Below are positions 61,253 to 64,000 of a stretch of 64,000 nt of DNA, in pieces (position 1 is the first letter of the stretch; each line of letters opens with the position of its first letter). The notes under the pieces are model-generated. The model ran no database searches and was not told where the DNA came from. It saw only the letters and a list, made by a program, of their open reading frames with translations. Made by a program: the position numbers and the translations under genes. Source of the stretch: an uncultured Pseudomonadota bacterium (lineage in GTDB: Bacteria; Pseudomonadota; Zetaproteobacteria; Mariprofundales; Mariprofundaceae); NCBI GenBank assembly GCA_913055645.1, contig CAJXLC010000004.1:1-64000 (forward strand), read 5' to 3'.

Positions 61253-62032
61253 TTATTTTTTATTTGTCTTCAATGCAGATAAGCGAGATCTAGCATGCTC
61301 TGCAGCCTTAGAATCAGGGTATTCATCAATCAATCGTTGTAATACCGCTCTGGCATCACCCAAACGTTCAGCTTGCTGATAGGCAATGCCCAATTTCAAT
61401 AAACCTGCCTGATATTTACTACTTTTCGGATACGTTTGCGTCAATGTATTAAAAGCTTCTACAGCAGATAAAAACTCACCTTTTGCTAACAAGCTTTCAC
61501 CCAACCAATAATAAGCCTGATCGGCATATTCACCACTTGGATACACATTTAAAAATGTCTGGAATGCGTTAATTGCTTCATCATAACGACCACTTTTCAA
61601 TGCCAAATATGCCGCAGTATAATCATTCTTTTCTGCAGGTTTATAATCATTTTTTGATTGCTTAACGGTCTGTTGAATATCGGAATTAATCTGATCTATC
61701 TTTGTGGTCAATATTTGTTTTTTGTTTTTTTGTTTCTTACTAAGAGGTCGTTTCTTCTTTACTATGATGTGATGTTTTTTATTCTTTTGTGCCTTGATGG
61801 ATGCCATCAATGCATCAATATCAGCCTGTTGTTTCGCAACCGTCTTTTCCAACTCAAGAAGCCGTTTATCAGATAATTCGTATGTTTGACTAAGTTGCCC
61901 CTGCCTTTCACTCACATGCTCCAAAGACTGAAGCACAAAGCCTTTATCCTCTTGCCAAGCAACACCTTTTTTAGCCGCACAACCTGATAAACCCATCAAG
62001 AGCAAACACATAGGCACGAAAAAAACAGCCAT
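61253..62032 (-). CDS. cpoB: Tol-Pal coordinator CpoB (YbgF)
   Basis: About 259 residues: a hydrophobic leader with Cys at LMGLSGC, a coiled-coil (about 45-75), a Lys-rich linker and three TPR repeats (AYLALKSGRYDEAINAFQTFL, AYYWLGESLLAKGEFLSAVEAF, and a third), as in CpoB. It coordinates peptidoglycan synthesis with outer-membrane constriction. The start is uncertain: this ATG lies inside the stem of the terminator after pal, and the leader lacks positive residues unless translation begins further upstream (GTG/TTG before NIKQPSV). An in-frame ATG 21 bases downstream gives a shorter leader. Confidence 0.85.
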   Translation of the reverse strand: MAVFFVPMCLLLMGLSGCAAKKGVAWQEDKGFVLQSLEHVSERQGQLSQTYELSDKRLLELEKTVAKQQADIDALMASIKAQKNKKHHIIVKKKRPLSKKQKNKKQILTTKIDQINSDIQQTVKQSKNDYKPAEKNDYTAAYLALKSGRYDEAINAFQTFLNVYPSGEYADQAYYWLGESLLAKGEFLSAVEAFNTLTQTYPKSSKYQAGLLKLGIAYQQAERLGDARAVLQRLIDEYPDSKAAEHARSRLSALKTNKK

Positions 62033-62050
62033 CGGCGAAACCGATGGCTG
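62017..62050 (-). terminator. Hairpin with T-run between pal and cpoB
   Basis: On the minus strand AGCCATCGG-TTTCG-CCGATGGCT is a perfect nine-pair stem followed by GTTTTTTTC. It has all parts of an intrinsic terminator yet overlaps the start region of cpoB, so it probably attenuates rather than ends transcription. Confidence 0.8.
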
Positions 62051-62075
62051 TTTGATATTCAACACCTGCAAGGTC

Positions 62076-62552
62076 TTAACGACTAACAATGTCCGCATGA
62101 CGGTTCTGAGCCCAGCATGCTTCGCCAGTTCCAGAACAAGCAGGGCGCTCTTCACCATAAGATACAGTATCTATATGACTTGCACTTACGCCACGAGCCA
62201 CCAAATAAGCTTTAACACTATCAGCACGTTGCTGACCCAATGCCAAGTTATATTCACGGCTACCGCGTTGATCACAGTTGCCTTCAATCGTTACAGTAAT
62301 CCCACCATGATCATTCAACCATGCTGCATAGCCATCCAATGTAGCGCTACCTGCTGCGTCCAAATTTGCGCTATCAAACGCAAAATATACTGAGCTTGAA
62401 GCTGGTTTAGAGGCCATTGATTTCACAGAATGCGTTGCAGCAGCACTGTGTTTTGTCATCCCGCTATCTGTGGTCACTTCATGCTTGGCACAACCTGCAG
62501 CCATCAAAGCAAACGAAGCTAATCCTACAAAAAGTAATTTATTCAATTTCAT
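62076..62552 (-). CDS. pal: Peptidoglycan-associated lipoprotein Pal
   Basis: 158 residues: lipobox LMAAGC, a Ser/Lys/Thr linker and the OmpA-like domain (VYFAFDSANLDAAGSATLDGYA, IEGNCDQRGSREYNLALGQQRADSVKAYL) with peptidoglycan-binding Asp and Arg. It anchors the outer membrane to murein and is recycled by Tol. Between tolB and cpoB. Confidence 0.96.
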   Translation of the reverse strand: MKLNKLLFVGLASFALMAAGCAKHEVTTDSGMTKHSAAATHSVKSMASKPASSSVYFAFDSANLDAAGSATLDGYAAWLNDHGGITVTIEGNCDQRGSREYNLALGQQRADSVKAYLVARGVSASHIDTVSYGEERPACSGTGEACWAQNRHADIVSR

Positions 62553-62689
62553 CCGTACCTCCCGAATTTAACCCTACAAAATAATTGCCTGTATTGAACA
62601 CCAAAGATGATAAATTGTCCAGTATCAACATACCATCTAGCTATTCATAGCACAAAAAAACCAAGTTAGACATGACTCATGTAAAAAAC

Positions 62690-63952
62690 TTAGTGCCGTG
62701 ACCAAGCAGGATCAGAAGCATCATGATTGGCAGCTGTAATCGGCACAGGCTTGCCACCCCAGCTTGGTACACGATAAATACGTCTCATGCCACGATCTTC
62801 TGCCGAATAAAGTAACATTTGCCCATTGGGTGACCATGATGGTGACTCAATCGCCTGCCCTGTTGCCAAATAACGAACATCCGTTCCATCCACACGCATG
62901 GTTGCCAATGCATATTCCCATTTTTTCTTGGTAATAAAGGCAATACGATCTCCTTTGGGTGACCATACAGGTGATGTGTTATACGCTGCTTTCAGACTGA
63001 TACGTTGTGCTTTTCCGCCAGCCACTGCTTTGCGATAAATTTGTGGTGAGCCCAAACGACTACTGGCAAATGCAATCCACTTGCCATCTGGCGACCATGT
63101 TGGTGTGGTATCGATACCACGATAATGGGTAAATTGTCGCCATTTTTTTGATTTTATATCATAAATATGAATGTCTGAATTACCCGTCCAAGATAAGGTT
63201 GCTGCAATAAAACGACCATCAGGCGAATATTCAGGTGTACTATTCAAACCATGAAAGCGTCCAAAGCCATTGCGTTTCCCTGTCACAAGATCAAAAGTTT
63301 CAAGTCGAGGTCGATTACCAACATAGGTATTCAGTGCCACAAAACGACCATCAGGCGACCAATCGGGTGATAATAAAAGGGTAAAATCTGTACCTACAGC
63401 CTGCAAGTTATAACCATCTTGATCCATATACATCAAATCGGACTTATCACCATGTTTGGTAACATAGAGTATCTCACTTGAAAAATGACCTGGAATATTG
63501 AGCACCGCTTGATAAATATGATTCGATAACTGATGCGCCAAACCACGCAAGGCATCTTTTTTCACTTCAAAACTCTGTTTGAGTAACTCTTTACCTCGAA
63601 ATGGTTGATGAACCTGTAAATCAACATGCCATACAGCATCCGTCTCTGTTAATTTACACAGTGCCAGTACATCTGCACCAATAATGCGCCAATCGGCATA
63701 ATCAACACTTTGAAATGCTTCCTCTGGTGAGGCTAAGAAACCCACTTCATTGAGTGCATGAAATGATTGGCTGGATTCCAAATCATGCTTTATCACATGA
63801 TTTAATAAGACTTGTTGCTTCTCTTGGTCGGGCAAAGCATCAACCATCAAAGCTATATTTAAGGGTTTGTAGTCGGATTGATAAATATCAAATTCAACCG
63901 CATAACTAAGTTGTGAGATAAAAAGTAAAGGCAGAAGTAATAACTTATACAT
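62690..63952 (-). CDS. tolB: Tol-Pal beta-propeller protein TolB
   Basis: 420 residues from MYKLLLLPLLF: signal peptide (cut after SYAVE or SYA), N-terminal domain, and a six-bladed propeller with recurring WSPDGRFVA, YSPDGRFIAATL, WSPDGKWIAFAS, WSPKGDRIAF and WSPNGQMLLYSA. It binds Pal and TolA in the periplasm. A longer frame upstream is not a signal peptide. The ribosome site is weak. Confidence 0.95.
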   Translation of the reverse strand: MYKLLLLPLLFISQLSYAVEFDIYQSDYKPLNIALMVDALPDQEKQQVLLNHVIKHDLESSQSFHALNEVGFLASPEEAFQSVDYADWRIIGADVLALCKLTETDAVWHVDLQVHQPFRGKELLKQSFEVKKDALRGLAHQLSNHIYQAVLNIPGHFSSEILYVTKHGDKSDLMYMDQDGYNLQAVGTDFTLLLSPDWSPDGRFVALNTYVGNRPRLETFDLVTGKRNGFGRFHGLNSTPEYSPDGRFIAATLSWTGNSDIHIYDIKSKKWRQFTHYRGIDTTPTWSPDGKWIAFASSRLGSPQIYRKAVAGGKAQRISLKAAYNTSPVWSPKGDRIAFITKKKWEYALATMRVDGTDVRYLATGQAIESPSWSPNGQMLLYSAEDRGMRRIYRVPSWGGKPVPITAANHDASDPAWSRH

Positions 63953-64000
63953 AACAAAACGTTCTAACGGCTGATATTTTGATTGCAAGGTTGAATTTGA

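Overview
The window reads as chromosomal DNA of a Gram-negative, respiring proteobacterium. It carries LolB, BamE, a TolQRA/TolB-Pal system, a heptose epimerase, and the gene order lolB-ispE-tRNA-Gln-prs-rplY-pth-ychF. Base composition looks moderately AT-rich. The many c-type cytochromes and an unusual cbb3-like (C-family) oxidase cluster would suit a microaerophilic chemolithotroph such as a Zetaproteobacterium. That placement is inference from gene content; no rRNA is present to test it.

Layout. 0-6 kb: a PhnD-sensor diguanylate cyclase, a decapitated hybrid histidine kinase, a pentapeptide protein, HldD and BamE. 6-15.5 kb (all minus strand except one small ORF): an atypical heme-copper oxidase super-cluster. 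It has a full CcoN, an enlarged CcoO with a CWWCH heme site, a second miniature subunit-I-like protein, two further anchored monoheme cytochromes, a CcoS-like small protein, a non-catalytic FGE-fold protein, a thioredoxin-fold lipoprotein and many small membrane proteins, two of them under 50 residues. No canonical CcoP is seen. 15.5-18 kb: two small lipoproteins, a 740-bp repeat-filled gap, and a c4-like diheme cytochrome with a tiny membrane partner. 18-27.4 kb: CsrA, a JAMM protease, a TPR lipoprotein, the lolB-ychF housekeeping block and a second GGDEF protein. 27.4-32.2 kb: SlyD-like isomerase, a histidine kinase, a pentaheme cytochrome, a Cys/Met repeat lipoprotein, pgsA and aat.

32.3-39.4 kb is a four-gene chemosensory operon: a PilB-type ATPase fused to a receiver domain, CheW, an MCP and a CheA-receiver hybrid. 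It probably couples signalling directly to a pilus or secretion motor. 39.6-43.8 kb: MltD, a peptide-binding lipoprotein, and an OprB-like porin whose reading frame is broken at a run of 10 C (10 G on the coding strand), a strong phase-variation candidate. 43.9-47.5 kb: a locally GC-richer metal-uptake island with permease, binding protein, outer-membrane protein and a His/Cys protein, but no ATPase. 47.7-54.2 kb: a secreted protein, a second orphan peptide-binding protein, an RlmD-type methyltransferase, a membrane Ser/Thr kinase and a MidA-family protein. 54.3-64 kb: trxA, ruvCAB, ybgC-tolQRA, then bax, queC, queE, cpoB, pal and tolB on the opposite strand. The second half of the usual tol-pal operon is thus inverted as a block.

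Intergenic gaps hold several families of inverted-repeat elements (about 55-170 bp) with terminal inverted repeats and a central hairpin. One family occurs twice (4.1 and 23.8 kb) and another abuts the aat start codon.
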